Shown piece by piece: positions 15,781-23,841 of a stretch of DNA of 30,581 nt. Under the pieces are notes generated by a model, which was given only the letters and a program-made list of their open reading frames with translations, was not told the origin of the DNA and ran no database searches. The DNA comes from DATBHZ01 sp036557185. GTDB lineage: Bacteria; Actinomycetota; Acidimicrobiia; IMCC26256; JAENVU01. The position numbers were made by a program, and so were the translations under genes. The stretch's first letter is position 1, and each line of letters starts with the position of its first letter. The stretch lies in the NCBI GenBank assembly GCA_036557185.1, contig DATBHZ010000069.1:1-30581 (forward strand), written 5' to 3'.

Positions 15781-17049
15781 TCAGCCTTGATGCGACCGCG
15801 GCAGCGAAGGCCCGGGGATCACCGGGAGCTCGGAGAGGCCGCGCAGGACCAAGCCGTCTCCGTGGCCCCAGTGGAGCTCGTCGGCAGGCACCGCGAGGCG
15901 TAGCTCCGGGAACCGGCGAAGCAGGGTCCCGAGCGCCAGCTGCCCCTCCATGCGAGCCAGCGGCGCACCCAGACAGAAGTGGATCCCGTGACCGAACGAG
16001 AGGTGCCGAGCCTCGTTCCGATCGAGCTCGAGCTCGTCGGGCTCCGAGTACTGTGCCGCGTCGCGATTCGCCGAAGCGAGGTTCACGATCACCTGCGCGC
16101 CCTCGGGGATGGTCACGCCACCCAGCTCGACGGGCTCCGCTGCGTACCGGAACGTCGCATGCGGCACCGGTGAGTCGTATCGGAGGAGCTCCTCGATCGC
16201 TGTTCCGATGCTCGCGGGATCCGCGCGAAGGGCGGCGAGGCGGTCGGGGTGTTCGAGCAACGCGACCACGCTGTTGCCGATGAGGCTGGTCGTCGTGTCG
16301 TGGCCGGCGACGATGAGCTGGAAGATCGTCGACAGCAGCTCTTGCTGATTGAGTCGCTCGTCACCGTCGCGCGCCGCGATCAGCGCGCTGACCAGCGCGT
16401 CGTCCGGGTGCTTCTGCTTGGTCTCGACAAGCTCGGTGAGCATCGCGACGACGGCGTCGGACGCGCGCTTGGCAACCTCGTACTCCTCCGCGTTGCTCGT
16501 GGGGCTCAACAGCAGCGTCAGCTCACGGCCGAACGGCTCGCGCCGCTCCTCCGGCACGCCGAGGAGCTCACAGATCACGGTGAAGGGGAGCGGAAAGGCA
16601 AAGCTCGTGACCAGGTCGACGCGCACGTTCGGGCCCTGCGACGCAACGCGGTCGAGCAGGTCGTCGATCATCGTCTGCACATGGTCACGAAGTGCCTCGA
16701 TTCGCCGGACGGAGAACGCGCTCGAGACCAGCCGGCGGAGCCGCGTGTGGTCCGGAGGATCCACGGCGAGCATGTGGCGCGCGAGCGCGGGGCCCGGGAG
16801 CCCTTCCGCGACCACGCCTCCCCCGGAGGCAAGCGCGGCGTGCATGTCCTTCGAGAGTCGAGGGTCGTTGAGCGCGGCGCGGGCTTCTTCGTGGCGTGCG
16901 ACGAGCCACGCCTCGTGGCCGTCCGCGAGCGTGACCCGGTGCACCGGTCCCAACGAGCGGATCGCATCGAACAACGGGTACGGGTCGTCGCGGTCCTGCG
17001 ATCCCCATGCCGTCAGCGCGGCTTGCACAGCGGTATCCGTGATCGACAC
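15781..17049 (-). CDS. Cytochrome P450
   Basis: The 422-residue soluble bacterial P450 has the three diagnostic motifs in order: the oxygen-binding I-helix AGHDTT (248-253), the K-helix ExxR pair E287-R290 in EELLRYDSPV, and the haem loop FGHGIHFCLGAPLAR with the proximal ligand Cys359. The length and DPPDHTRLRRLV (97-108) fit class I actinobacterial CYP families that take electrons from a ferredoxin. No ferredoxin or reductase gene is adjacent unless the neighbouring FAD oxidoreductase serves. The GTG at 17049 has a GAGGAGGG ribosome site just upstream. It is divergent from the NTF2-like gene across 133 bases. Substrate unknown. Confidence 0.96.
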   Translation of the reverse strand: MSITDTAVQAALTAWGSQDRDDPYPLFDAIRSLGPVHRVTLADGHEAWLVARHEEARAALNDPRLSKDMHAALASGGGVVAEGLPGPALARHMLAVDPPDHTRLRRLVSSAFSVRRIEALRDHVQTMIDDLLDRVASQGPNVRVDLVTSFAFPLPFTVICELLGVPEERREPFGRELTLLLSPTSNAEEYEVAKRASDAVVAMLTELVETKQKHPDDALVSALIAARDGDERLNQQELLSTIFQLIVAGHDTTTSLIGNSVVALLEHPDRLAALRADPASIGTAIEELLRYDSPVPHATFRYAAEPVELGGVTIPEGAQVIVNLASANRDAAQYSEPDELELDRNEARHLSFGHGIHFCLGAPLARMEGQLALGTLLRRFPELRLAVPADELHWGHGDGLVLRGLSELPVIPGPSLPRSHQG

Positions 17050-17182
17050 ACGCCCTCCTCGTCCGACCCACGACACTATTGGGACCGGCCTCGAGCGTCT
17101 GCCGCAGATTCTGCAAGCGGTGCTTCCGGCATGGAAGGATGGACAATGAGGGGCGCAGCCGAGGCGCCGAAAGGAGACCACG

Positions 17183-17569
17183 GTGGCGCAATCGATCGGT
17201 GAGCAGTTCGCAGATGCGCTCTCGCGCAAGGACGCTGCCGAGCTGAAGGCGTTGCTGCAGCCGGGACTCGACTTCCGCGCCATGACACCGCGCAAGTTCT
17301 GGGAGTCCGACGACCCGGCGGTGATCGTCGACGACATCATGCTCGGCACTTGGTTCGATCCCACCAACGAGATCACCTCGTTGGCGCAGGTCGAGACGGG
17401 CTCGGTCGGGTCGCGCAATCGTGTCGCGTACCGGCTCGAGGTGGTCAACGGCGACGGCGTGCACCACGTCGAGCAGCAGTGCTACTTCGAGGTGGAGAAC
17501 GGCAAGATCTCGTGGCTCCGCATCATGTGTGCTGGCTACGTGCCCGCGGACGCGGTGCCGAGCGGGTAG
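17183..17569 (+). CDS. NTF2-like / SnoaL-like protein
   Basis: The 128-residue product has the NTF2-like cone-fold pattern: a first helix IGEQFADALSRKDAAELKALLQPGLDFRAMTP, a second helix with FWESDDPAVIVDDIM, and alternating strands RNRVAYRLEVVNGDGVHHVEQQCYFEVENGKISWLRIMCAGY. Members serve as isomerases, hydratases or binding proteins, or are of unknown role. A good AAAGGAGA ribosome site precedes the GTG at 17183. It shares a divergent spacer with the P450 gene and converges with the DinB-like gene 16 bases away. Function not assigned. Confidence 0.75.
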   Translation: MAQSIGEQFADALSRKDAAELKALLQPGLDFRAMTPRKFWESDDPAVIVDDIMLGTWFDPTNEITSLAQVETGSVGSRNRVAYRLEVVNGDGVHHVEQQCYFEVENGKISWLRIMCAGYVPADAVPSG

Positions 17570-17585
17570 TCGCGAGTCGGGCGCG

Positions 17586-18080
17586 TCAGTCGCCCGTACG
17601 GCCGTCGATCTGCTCACGCATCAAGTCGAGATGGCCGGCGTGGCGCGCCGTCTCCTCGATCAGGTGCACGAGGATCCAGCGCAGCGACACGTTGCCGCGG
17701 AACTGGTCGACGCCGACACTGAGCTGGTCGAGCGACGAGGCCGCTTCGACGATGGACCGTGATCGTGCGCACACCTCGCGGTACTCGCCGACGACAGACT
17801 CGACGGTGTCCTCGGGGCGAAGGCGGAAGGCCCTGTAGTCGTCCCAGCTCGTGTCGACGGGCGCGCCGTTGAACGTCTCGAGGAACCAGTTGATCTCGAC
17901 CGCGGAGAGATGCGCGACCACACCGAGCGGCGAGAGCCCGGTCGGCGTCATCTCCCGGGACGCAGCCTCGAGTGAGAGGCCGTCCACCTTGTTGCCGACC
18001 ACCCCTCGGTACCAATCCAAGAAGCCGATGAGCAGCACCCGCTCATCTGCTCGTCGACCGAGGCTCTCCGAAACTGCCAT
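17586..18080 (-). CDS. DinB / DUF664 family protein
   Basis: The 164-residue four-helix protein is a DUF664 member. It has the first metal-ligand region LSPLGVVAHLSAVEINWFLE with His57 and the later WILVHLIEETARHAGHLDLMREQIDG, with His147 and His150 completing the usual three-His site. DUF664 proteins are related to mycothiol-dependent transferases and other DinB-like thiol enzymes in actinobacteria. The acceptor and thiol for this one are unknown. A GGAG ribosome site lies 6 bases upstream of the ATG. It is divergent from the alpha/beta hydrolase across 104 bases. Confidence 0.9.
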   Translation of the reverse strand: MAVSESLGRRADERVLLIGFLDWYRGVVGNKVDGLSLEAASREMTPTGLSPLGVVAHLSAVEINWFLETFNGAPVDTSWDDYRAFRLRPEDTVESVVGEYREVCARSRSIVEAASSLDQLSVGVDQFRGNVSLRWILVHLIEETARHAGHLDLMREQIDGRTGD

Positions 18081-18184
18081 CGGGCTCCTTTCGAACGGTC
18101 GATCGTGCTCACCATCGACTCTGGGTCCGGGCTCGTGCAGTATGACGGAGTGGCCGGTCGCGGAGCCTCCGTTTCAGAGCGACG

Positions 18185-18823
18185 GTGATCGAGCTCCGCA
18201 TCCCGGGCGGCGCCGCCGATCTTCCAGGCCAGCTCACGATCCCCCACGACGCCGGCGGCGTGGTCGTGTTCGCGCACGGAAGCGGGAGCAGCCGTCAGAG
18301 CCCCCGGAACCGGTTCGTGGCCGGCGTGCTCAACGAGGTGAGCCTCGGCACGCTGCTCTTCGATCTCCTCACACCGGCCGAGGAGGTTGAACGCTCCAAC
18401 GTCTTCGACATCGACCTGCTCGCCACCCGGCTGTCCGCGGCAACCGACGCGCTCGCGCAACGGCCCGAGACGGCCGAGCTACCGATCGGATACTTCGGCG
18501 CGAGCACCGGCGCCGCGGCCGCGCTTGCCGCAGCGGCCACGCCCGGCGCGCGTGTCCGTGCGATCGTGTCGCGCGGCGGTCGACCCGACCTCGCGGGCAG
18601 CCTGCTGCCGAAGGTGCGAGCACCGGTGCTGCTCGTCGTCGGGGGTGAGGACACGACTGTCCTCAGGCTGAATCGAGAGGCGGCGCAGGGACTCGAGTGC
18701 CCGCATCGCATCGAGGTCGTGCCGGGCGCCACGCACCTCTTCGAGGAGCCGGGCACGCTCGAGCAGGCCGCCGGTCTCGCTCGTGACTGGTTCCAGCAGC
18801 ATCTCGCGGATGCGAGCAGCTGA
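18185..18823 (+). CDS. Alpha/beta hydrolase (dienelactone hydrolase-like)
   Basis: The 212-residue protein is a compact alpha/beta hydrolase. It has an early oxyanion segment VVVFAHGSGSSRQSPRNRFVAGVLNE (26-51), the nucleophile elbow GYFGASTGAAAAL with Ser107, an acid in VVGGEDTTV near residue 156, and His184 in PGATHLFEEPG. The HGSGSSRQSPRN motif is characteristic of a group often encoded next to, or fused with, phosphoribosyltransferase domains; here the gene stands alone. The GTG at 18185 begins immediately before the first strand. No ribosome site is obvious. Substrate unknown. Confidence 0.87.
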   Translation: MIELRIPGGAADLPGQLTIPHDAGGVVVFAHGSGSSRQSPRNRFVAGVLNEVSLGTLLFDLLTPAEEVERSNVFDIDLLATRLSAATDALAQRPETAELPIGYFGASTGAAAALAAAATPGARVRAIVSRGGRPDLAGSLLPKVRAPVLLVVGGEDTTVLRLNREAAQGLECPHRIEVVPGATHLFEEPGTLEQAAGLARDWFQQHLADASS

Positions 18824-18852
18824 CACCGTGACCGGAGGTCTGCGCTGCGTGC

Positions 18853-19233
18853 TCAGCCTTCGATCTCGTACGCGAGTGGATGTCGCGGCTGGTAGAGGAG
18901 CATCCGTCCAGCGCCCGGGACCTGGAGTGAGGTCACCAAGCCGAATCCCTGGTCCTCGATGTCGTCGTCGACGTCCACGCCTTTCGCGCGTAGCTCCGCG
19001 ACGGTCTTCTCGAGGTTGTCGCACATCAGCGTGAGCTCGTGGTGCGGCGTCGTTGCCCAGTGCTCGCCCGCGTCGCCTTCAGTGGGGTGGACACCGACCT
19101 CGCTCGGCGGAGTCTTGAAGATGAGCCAGTCATCGTGAGCGACGATGTACGGCCACCCGAGGACATCGCGGAAGAAGGCACGCGTCGCGGGCGGATCATC
19201 CGAGTAGACGAGCGAGTGAAAGCCGTTGATCAC
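18853..19233 (-). CDS. VOC (glyoxalase/bleomycin-resistance) superfamily protein
   Basis: The 126-residue single-domain protein begins INGFHSLVYSDDPPATRAFFRDVLGWPYI, the usual opening of the beta-alpha-beta-beta-beta fold with His6 in the metal position. It has a second half starting HHELTLMCDNLEKTVAELRAKGVDV and ending with a GRMLLYQPRH strand. VOC proteins include glyoxalases, dioxygenases and resistance proteins; the exact activity is not determinable. Its start is 33 bases from the katG stop, on the same strand, so it could be transcribed after katG. It converges with the hydrolase at 18823. Confidence 0.83.
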   Translation of the reverse strand: MINGFHSLVYSDDPPATRAFFRDVLGWPYIVAHDDWLIFKTPPSEVGVHPTEGDAGEHWATTPHHELTLMCDNLEKTVAELRAKGVDVDDDIEDQGFGLVTSLQVPGAGRMLLYQPRHPLAYEIEG

Positions 19234-19266
19234 GACGCCGACCCTATGCCCAAGAGCGACGCTTCG

Positions 19267-21456
19267 TCAGCGGAGGTCGAAGCGGTCGAGATTCATGACC
19301 TTGTTCCACGCGGCGACGAAGTCGTGCACGAACTTCGCTCTCCCGTCGTCGCTCGCATACACCTCCGACAGTCCTCGGAGCTGGGAGCTCGATCCGAACA
19401 CGAGGTCGACGGCCGTGGCGGTCCAACGGAGTTTGCCCGTCGCTCGATCGCGGCCTTCGTACACGTTCTCCGACTCTGCGGACGGCTTCCACTCGGTGTC
19501 CATGGTGAGCAAGTTGCGGAAGAAGTCGTTGCTCAACGTCCCGGGGCGGTCGGTGAACACGCCGTGGGGAGCACCGGCGCAGTTCGCGTCGAGCACTCGC
19601 ATTCCGCCGACGAGCACGGTCATCTCCGGCGCGGTGAGCGTCAACAGGTTGGCCCGATCCAGCAGCCGCTGCTCGGGCGGCAGCTTCTCGCCGGCCGGCA
19701 GATAGTTGCGGAAGCCGTCTGCCGTCGGTTCGAGCACCGCGAACGACTCGACGTCGGTCTGCTCCTGCGTGGCGTCGGTCCGACCCGGCGAGAACGGCAC
19801 GCTGACGTCCACGCCAGCGTCCTTCGCCGCCCGCTCGACTGCCGCGCATCCTGCCAGCACGATCAGGTCGGCCAACGACACCTTCGCCCCGCTCGCGCCG
19901 GTGAAGTCGCGCTGGATGCCTTCGAGCGTCCGCAGCACCTTCGCGAGCTCCGGCGGCTCGTTGACCGCCCAGTCCTTCTCGGGCGCGAGCCGGATGCGGG
20001 CTCCGTTCGCACCGCCGCGCTTGTCGGTGCCGCGGAAGCTCGCCGCCGACGCCCACGCGGTCCGCACGAGCTGCGAGACCGACAGTCCCGAATCGAGCAC
20101 CCGCTGCTTCAGCGCGGCGACGTCGGCGCCGGTGATCATCGGACTCTCGACGTCCGGCACCGGGTCCTGCCAGAGCTGCGGCTCGGGCACCCACGGACCG
20201 AGGTAGCGCGACAACGGTCCCATGTCGCGGTGCAGCAGCTTGTACCACGCCTTCGCGAACGCGGTCGCGAGCTCGTCGGGATGCTCGTGGAAACGCTTGG
20301 TGATCGACCCGTAGATCGGATCCATGCGCAGCGCGAGGTCGGTCGTCAGCATCATCGGTGCATGCCGCTTCGACGGGTCGTGCGCGTCCGGCACGGTGTT
20401 CTGAGCCTCGGGGTTCTTGGGCGTCCACTGGTGCGCGCCGGCAGGGCTCGTCGTGAGCTCCCAGTCGTACGCGTACAGGTTGTCGAGGAAGCCGTTGTCC
20501 CACTGGGTGGGGTTGTTCGTCCATGCGCCCTCGATCCCGCTGGTGACCGCGTCGTCGCCCACGCCCGTGCCGCCGGCGTTGCGCCAACCGAGGCCCTGGG
20601 CCTCGACGGGGCAGGCCTCGGGCTCGGGACCGACAAGATCCGCGCTGTTGGCACCGTGGCACTTGCCGAACGTGTGTCCACCGACGATGAGCGCGACCGT
20701 CTCCTCGTCGTCCATCGCCATGCGTGCGAAGGTCTCGCGGATGTCGCGCGCAGCGGCAACCGGGTCGGGGTTGCCGTTCGGGCCTTCGGGGTTGACGTAG
20801 ATGAGGCCCATCTGCACCGCGCCGAACGGCTTGGCGAGGTCGCGGTCGCCGCTGTAACGCTCGTCGCCGAGCCAGGTGTCCTCCGGACCCCAGAAGACCT
20901 CCTCCGGCTCCCAGATGTCGGGACGGCCGAAGCCGAAGCCGAAGGTCTCGAAGCCCATCGACTCGAGCGCGACGTTGCCGGTGTAGATGATCAGGTCGGC
21001 CCACGAGATCTTGCGCCCGTACTTCTGCTTCACCGGCCAGAGCAGACGCCTCGCCTTGTCGAGGCTTGCGTTGTCGGGCCAGCTGTTGAGGGGCGCGAAG
21101 CGCTGCGCGCCCTGACCGCCGCCACCTCGTCCGTCTTCGATGCGATAGGTGCCGGCGGCGTGCCACGTCATGCGGATGAACAATGGCCCGTAGTTGCCGT
21201 AGTCGGCGGGCCACCAGTCCTGCGAGCTCGTCATCACCGCGACGAGGTCGCGCTTCAGCTCGTCGAGATCGACGGTGGCGAACTCGGCGGCGTAGTCGAA
21301 GTCCGCGCCGTAGGGGCTCGAGCTGCCCGCGTGCTGGCGCAGCACCTGGAGGTCCAGCTGGTCGGGCCACCAGTCCCGGTTCGAACGCGGCCGGTGCGCT
21401 TCGGGCTCGGGGGACGGGATGACAGGGTTCTCGCTCTCGCTGCCTCGGTCAGCCAT
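19267..21456 (-). CDS. katG: Catalase-peroxidase
   Basis: The 729-residue protein matches bifunctional haem catalase-peroxidases in length and motifs. The distal triad R95-W98-H99 is in IRMTWHAAG. Tyr220 (GLIYVNPEGP) and Met246 (RMAM) complete the Met-Tyr-Trp crosslink with W98. The proximal haem ligand is His261 in GGHTFGKCHG. Spacings equal those of Mycobacterium tuberculosis KatG (162 residues from distal to proximal His), and Ser306 lies where that enzyme has Ser315. It removes hydrogen peroxide in the cytoplasm. The ATG at 21456 is supported by an AAAGGAG ribosome site; an upstream start would add a basic, unrelated stretch. No furA-like regulator gene is next to it, which differs from many actinobacterial katG loci. 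Confidence 0.97.
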   Translation of the reverse strand: MADRGSESENPVIPSPEPEAHRPRSNRDWWPDQLDLQVLRQHAGSSSPYGADFDYAAEFATVDLDELKRDLVAVMTSSQDWWPADYGNYGPLFIRMTWHAAGTYRIEDGRGGGGQGAQRFAPLNSWPDNASLDKARRLLWPVKQKYGRKISWADLIIYTGNVALESMGFETFGFGFGRPDIWEPEEVFWGPEDTWLGDERYSGDRDLAKPFGAVQMGLIYVNPEGPNGNPDPVAAARDIRETFARMAMDDEETVALIVGGHTFGKCHGANSADLVGPEPEACPVEAQGLGWRNAGGTGVGDDAVTSGIEGAWTNNPTQWDNGFLDNLYAYDWELTTSPAGAHQWTPKNPEAQNTVPDAHDPSKRHAPMMLTTDLALRMDPIYGSITKRFHEHPDELATAFAKAWYKLLHRDMGPLSRYLGPWVPEPQLWQDPVPDVESPMITGADVAALKQRVLDSGLSVSQLVRTAWASAASFRGTDKRGGANGARIRLAPEKDWAVNEPPELAKVLRTLEGIQRDFTGASGAKVSLADLIVLAGCAAVERAAKDAGVDVSVPFSPGRTDATQEQTDVESFAVLEPTADGFRNYLPAGEKLPPEQRLLDRANLLTLTAPEMTVLVGGMRVLDANCAGAPHGVFTDRPGTLSNDFFRNLLTMDTEWKPSAESENVYEGRDRATGKLRWTATAVDLVFGSSSQLRGLSEVYASDDGRAKFVHDFVAAWNKVMNLDRFDLR

Positions 21457-21545
21457 TGGGGTCTCCTTTCTGTCCCGCCCCGCAGCTCGCTCTCCAGAGT
21501 CGCGCACGCGAACTAGGGCCCGCGCCAACACACGAGTGGAGGTGA

Positions 21546-21562
21546 AGGTCCAGTCCGGACCT
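21546..21562 (-). terminator. Weak hairpin between the hydrolase and katG
   Basis: AGGTCC (21546-21551) and GGACCT (21557-21562) form a 6-base stem with a 5-base loop, in the 144-base space after the leftward alpha/beta hydrolase stop and before katG. It may terminate the hydrolase transcript. No T tract follows and the stem is short, so it could be chance. Confidence 0.25.
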
Positions 21563-21600
21563 CCGGCCTCCTACCAGCACCATCTGCTCGGGGAGACCGA

Positions 21601-22809
21601 CTACGCGAGGGTGTCGTCGAGCCAGTCGAAAACCCGCTCGTTCAGGAGCGGGCGGTTGAGGAGCTCGCAGTGTCCACCCGCGCCTTCGGCGTTCGTGAAG
21701 CGGACCAACGTGGTCGGGCACGTCATCTGAGCGAGGAAGGACTCCGCGCCGACCGCGAGCGGGTCGCCCTCGGCGGTCGTCCCAAGGACTGGGCAGCGGA
21801 TCTTGTCCGCGCGGCCTTGCATCGTGAACCGTGCGACGGCCGCGAGGAACTCACGCAAGTTGGTTGCGCCGTTCACCCAGTAGCCGCGTTGCACGAATGA
21901 CCAGTGCACGTATCGATCCTGCTGCATCAGCTGTTCGATCTTTGCTGCCGCGGCGTCCGAGATCTCCGGGAGCGCGGCGACTTCGCTCTCCGACAGACCG
22001 ACGGCCCCTGCCATGGCGCCCAAGCTGTCGAGGATGCCGGGAAATGCCGGATCAGCAATGCAGGCAGCGAGGCGGTGTTCGCCCGACGCGGCACGTGGAG
22101 CGAGGTAGCCACCGAGGCTCCAGCCGTTGAGGACGACTCGTTCGGGATCGACGTCAGGACGAGCGAGCGCCATGTCGACGACTGGCGCCACGACGCGCTC
22201 CCAGTCGGCGGCGAGCTTCACGTCGTTGCGCACGAGCATCGCGCCCTGCCCGGGCCCGTCGAACAGGAGGCAGTGGTAGCCGCGCCGCACGGCGTAGTAC
22301 CCGGTCGCGAAGTACATGTCGGAGATCGTTGCGTCGTACCCGTTGGTCGCGATCACGAGCGGTCGGCGTTCACCTTCGGCGGCGTCCACGGCAGGAAGGA
22401 AGTAGCCGAGCATGTCGTGACCCTCGAAGGGAATGCTCACCGGCTCCGCCGGAGGGCTCCCGAGGGACATGGCGCGGTCGAACGCCGTCATCTGGCGCTC
22501 GAACGCGTCGACGAATCGCCGGTCGAGCGGCGTGCCGTACAGCGGGTGATACGCGACGGTGAGCAAGCACGCCGCTCGCAGGTAGTGCGCACGCGCCGCC
22601 TCGAGGTGGCCTCGTGCCGCCGCGGCGTCCGCGGTCTCGGAGTGACGCCCGGCGGCAGCCGACCAGACCTCGAAGTACTCGTCGTCGTCGGGATCCTTCG
22701 CCTGACCCGCGATCGCGAGGATCTCACCGAGATCGGCACCACCGGCCGGGATGAACCCGAGCGCCCACTTGGCGAACTCGTCGTGCAGGGGATCGGCGTA
22801 CAGCTTCAC
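21601..22809 (-). CDS. Alpha/beta hydrolase, FrsA / dihydropseudooxynicotine hydrolase-like
   Basis: The 402-residue protein has a helical N-terminal cap (about residues 1-120) rich in HLEAARAHYLRAACLL-type helices, then a hydrolase domain. Visible parts are IPFEGHDMLGYFLP, PLVIATNGYDATISDMYF, LLFDGPGQGAML, the nucleophile elbow NGWSLGGYLAPR with Ser231, a probable acid in GTTAEGDPLAVGAE and the His in GGHCELLNRP. The N-terminal helical extension matches the FrsA / 2,6-dihydropseudooxynicotine hydrolase group, which cleave C-C or ester bonds. The GTG at 22809 has a GGAGG ribosome site 8 bases upstream. It lies 70 bases beyond the tRNA gene on the same strand. Substrate unknown. Confidence 0.88.
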   Translation of the reverse strand: MKLYADPLHDEFAKWALGFIPAGGADLGEILAIAGQAKDPDDDEYFEVWSAAAGRHSETADAAAARGHLEAARAHYLRAACLLTVAYHPLYGTPLDRRFVDAFERQMTAFDRAMSLGSPPAEPVSIPFEGHDMLGYFLPAVDAAEGERRPLVIATNGYDATISDMYFATGYYAVRRGYHCLLFDGPGQGAMLVRNDVKLAADWERVVAPVVDMALARPDVDPERVVLNGWSLGGYLAPRAASGEHRLAACIADPAFPGILDSLGAMAGAVGLSESEVAALPEISDAAAAKIEQLMQQDRYVHWSFVQRGYWVNGATNLREFLAAVARFTMQGRADKIRCPVLGTTAEGDPLAVGAESFLAQMTCPTTLVRFTNAEGAGGHCELLNRPLLNERVFDWLDDTLA

Positions 22810-22879
22810 GGCATCGCCTCCGCTTCGCGCCTTGGCGCTCCACGCCGCCCTACTGCGCGGTGAATCCACCGTCGAGAGT

Positions 22880-22956
22880 TGGTGGAGGTGATGGGACTTG
22901 AACCCACGACTTCTACGTTGCGAACGTAGCGCTCTACCGGGCTGAGCTACACCCCC
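22880..22956 (-). tRNA. tRNA-Ala(CGC)
   Basis: Reading the minus strand, a full cloverleaf is visible: acceptor GGGGGTG / CACCTCC, D arm GCTC...GAGC, anticodon stem CTACG/CGTAG with loop TTCGCAA (anticodon CGC, decoding GCG), five-base variable loop, and T arm GTGGG-TTCAAGT-CCCAT. The acceptor contains the G3-U70 pair that defines alanine identity. Discriminator A73 is followed by an encoded CCA (22882-22880). A short hairpin CGGTG-AATC-CACCG at 22858-22871 lies just beyond its 3' end. Confidence 0.97.
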
Positions 22957-22999
22957 GAAGGAACGACCACGGTACCAGCGTCACGAGCGATCGACGGGC

Positions 23000-23386
23000 T
23001 CAACTTCCTCGACGACGACGCGGTCGTTCGTCGGTTGCTGCGACCTGAGGTCTCGTGTCCTGTTGGTATGCGGCTTCGGCGAGCTCCTTGATGCGGTTGA
23101 GTCGACGATCCCAATCCCGGGCGAGCTGGGCCATGACGCGCGTCGCGTCGTCGAGACGGTCGGGGTCGATGCGGAACCGGACCTCGCGACCGGTGCGCCG
23201 GCGAGTCACCAGCCTCGCGTCCTCGAGCACCGCGAGATGCTTGATCACGGCCTGCCGTGTGAACGGCACCTCGCCGGCGAGCGTGCTCGCGGTCGCCTCG
23301 CCTCCACGCACGAGCAGGTCGATCACGCGTCGGCGCGACGGTTCCGCGATCGCGGCCCAGAGCGCGTCGTCGGTGTCCGACGTCAT
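23000..23386 (-). CDS. ArsR-family winged-helix transcriptional repressor
   Basis: The 128-residue protein has the ArsR HTH pattern: ALWAAIAEPSRRRVIDLLVRGGEATASTLAGEVPFTRQAVIKHLAVLEDARLVTRRRTGREVRFRI (about residues 8-74), followed by a helix DWDRRLNRIKEL. There is no cysteine, so it is not a thiolate metal sensor. It belongs to the group of ArsR proteins encoded beside AHSA1/SRPBCC genes. The ATG overlaps the preceding SRPBCC stop by four bases (ATGA). As last gene of the three-gene unit it likely represses its own operon through the palindromes at 24297-24349. The inducing signal is unknown. Confidence 0.93.
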   Translation of the reverse strand: MTSDTDDALWAAIAEPSRRRVIDLLVRGGEATASTLAGEVPFTRQAVIKHLAVLEDARLVTRRRTGREVRFRIDPDRLDDATRVMAQLARDWDRRLNRIKELAEAAYQQDTRPQVAATDERPRRRRGS

Positions 23387-23823
23387 CCTGCGAACAGCGC
23401 GGCCAGCCTGTCGAGGCAGCCTTCCCAGCCATCGCTGTGGCTGTCCGCGAAGCGCTGTTTCTCGTCGTCGGGCCATGGGACCGCGTCGAGACCTGTCTCG
23501 GTGACCCGCAGTCGCGTGCGCGCATCGGTCTCTTCAACGAGGGTGAACTCGACGAGCGTCGAGTTCCCGCGCACGGGCTGCTCGCCTTCGGGATGACACC
23601 ACCGGAACGAGAACAAGGTCGGCGGCTCGACGCGCTCGACGACGAGTGGCGCCGTGAGGTTGTTCTTCTCGAAGGTGAGCGCACCGCTCTTGCCCGGCTG
23701 CGCGTCGAGCTCGACACGGTCGGCGAACCAACGCGCGACCTGATCCGGCTCCGTGATCGTGCGCCACACCACGGCGATCGGAGCCTCGATGACGATCTCG
23801 CGTTCGATATCGATGCTTGTCAC
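23383..23823 (-). CDS. AHSA1/SRPBCC-domain protein
   Basis: The 146-residue product begins TSIDIEREIVIEAPIAVVWRTITEPDQVARWFADRVELDAQPG, the standard AHSA1/SRPBCC ligand-binding start. It continues with TFEKNNLTAPLVVERVEPPTLFSFRW and ends DSHSDGWEGCLDRLAALFAG, the usual final helix over the pocket. Such proteins bind hydrophobic molecules, and no ligand can be assigned. The GTG at 23823 has a GGGAG ribosome site 8 bases upstream. An in-frame TTG at 23838 would add five residues and cannot be excluded. It is the middle gene of the unit, 18 bases after the first SRPBCC gene and overlapping arsR. Confidence 0.88.
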   Translation of the reverse strand: MTSIDIEREIVIEAPIAVVWRTITEPDQVARWFADRVELDAQPGKSGALTFEKNNLTAPLVVERVEPPTLFSFRWCHPEGEQPVRGNSTLVEFTLVEETDARTRLRVTETGLDAVPWPDDEKQRFADSHSDGWEGCLDRLAALFAG

Positions 23824-23841
23824 AGCGCTCGCTCCCAACCG

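Noticed and set aside
19039..21516. Plus-strand frame of 825 codons
   Set aside because: It is antisense to katG, whose minus-strand reading has every family motif.
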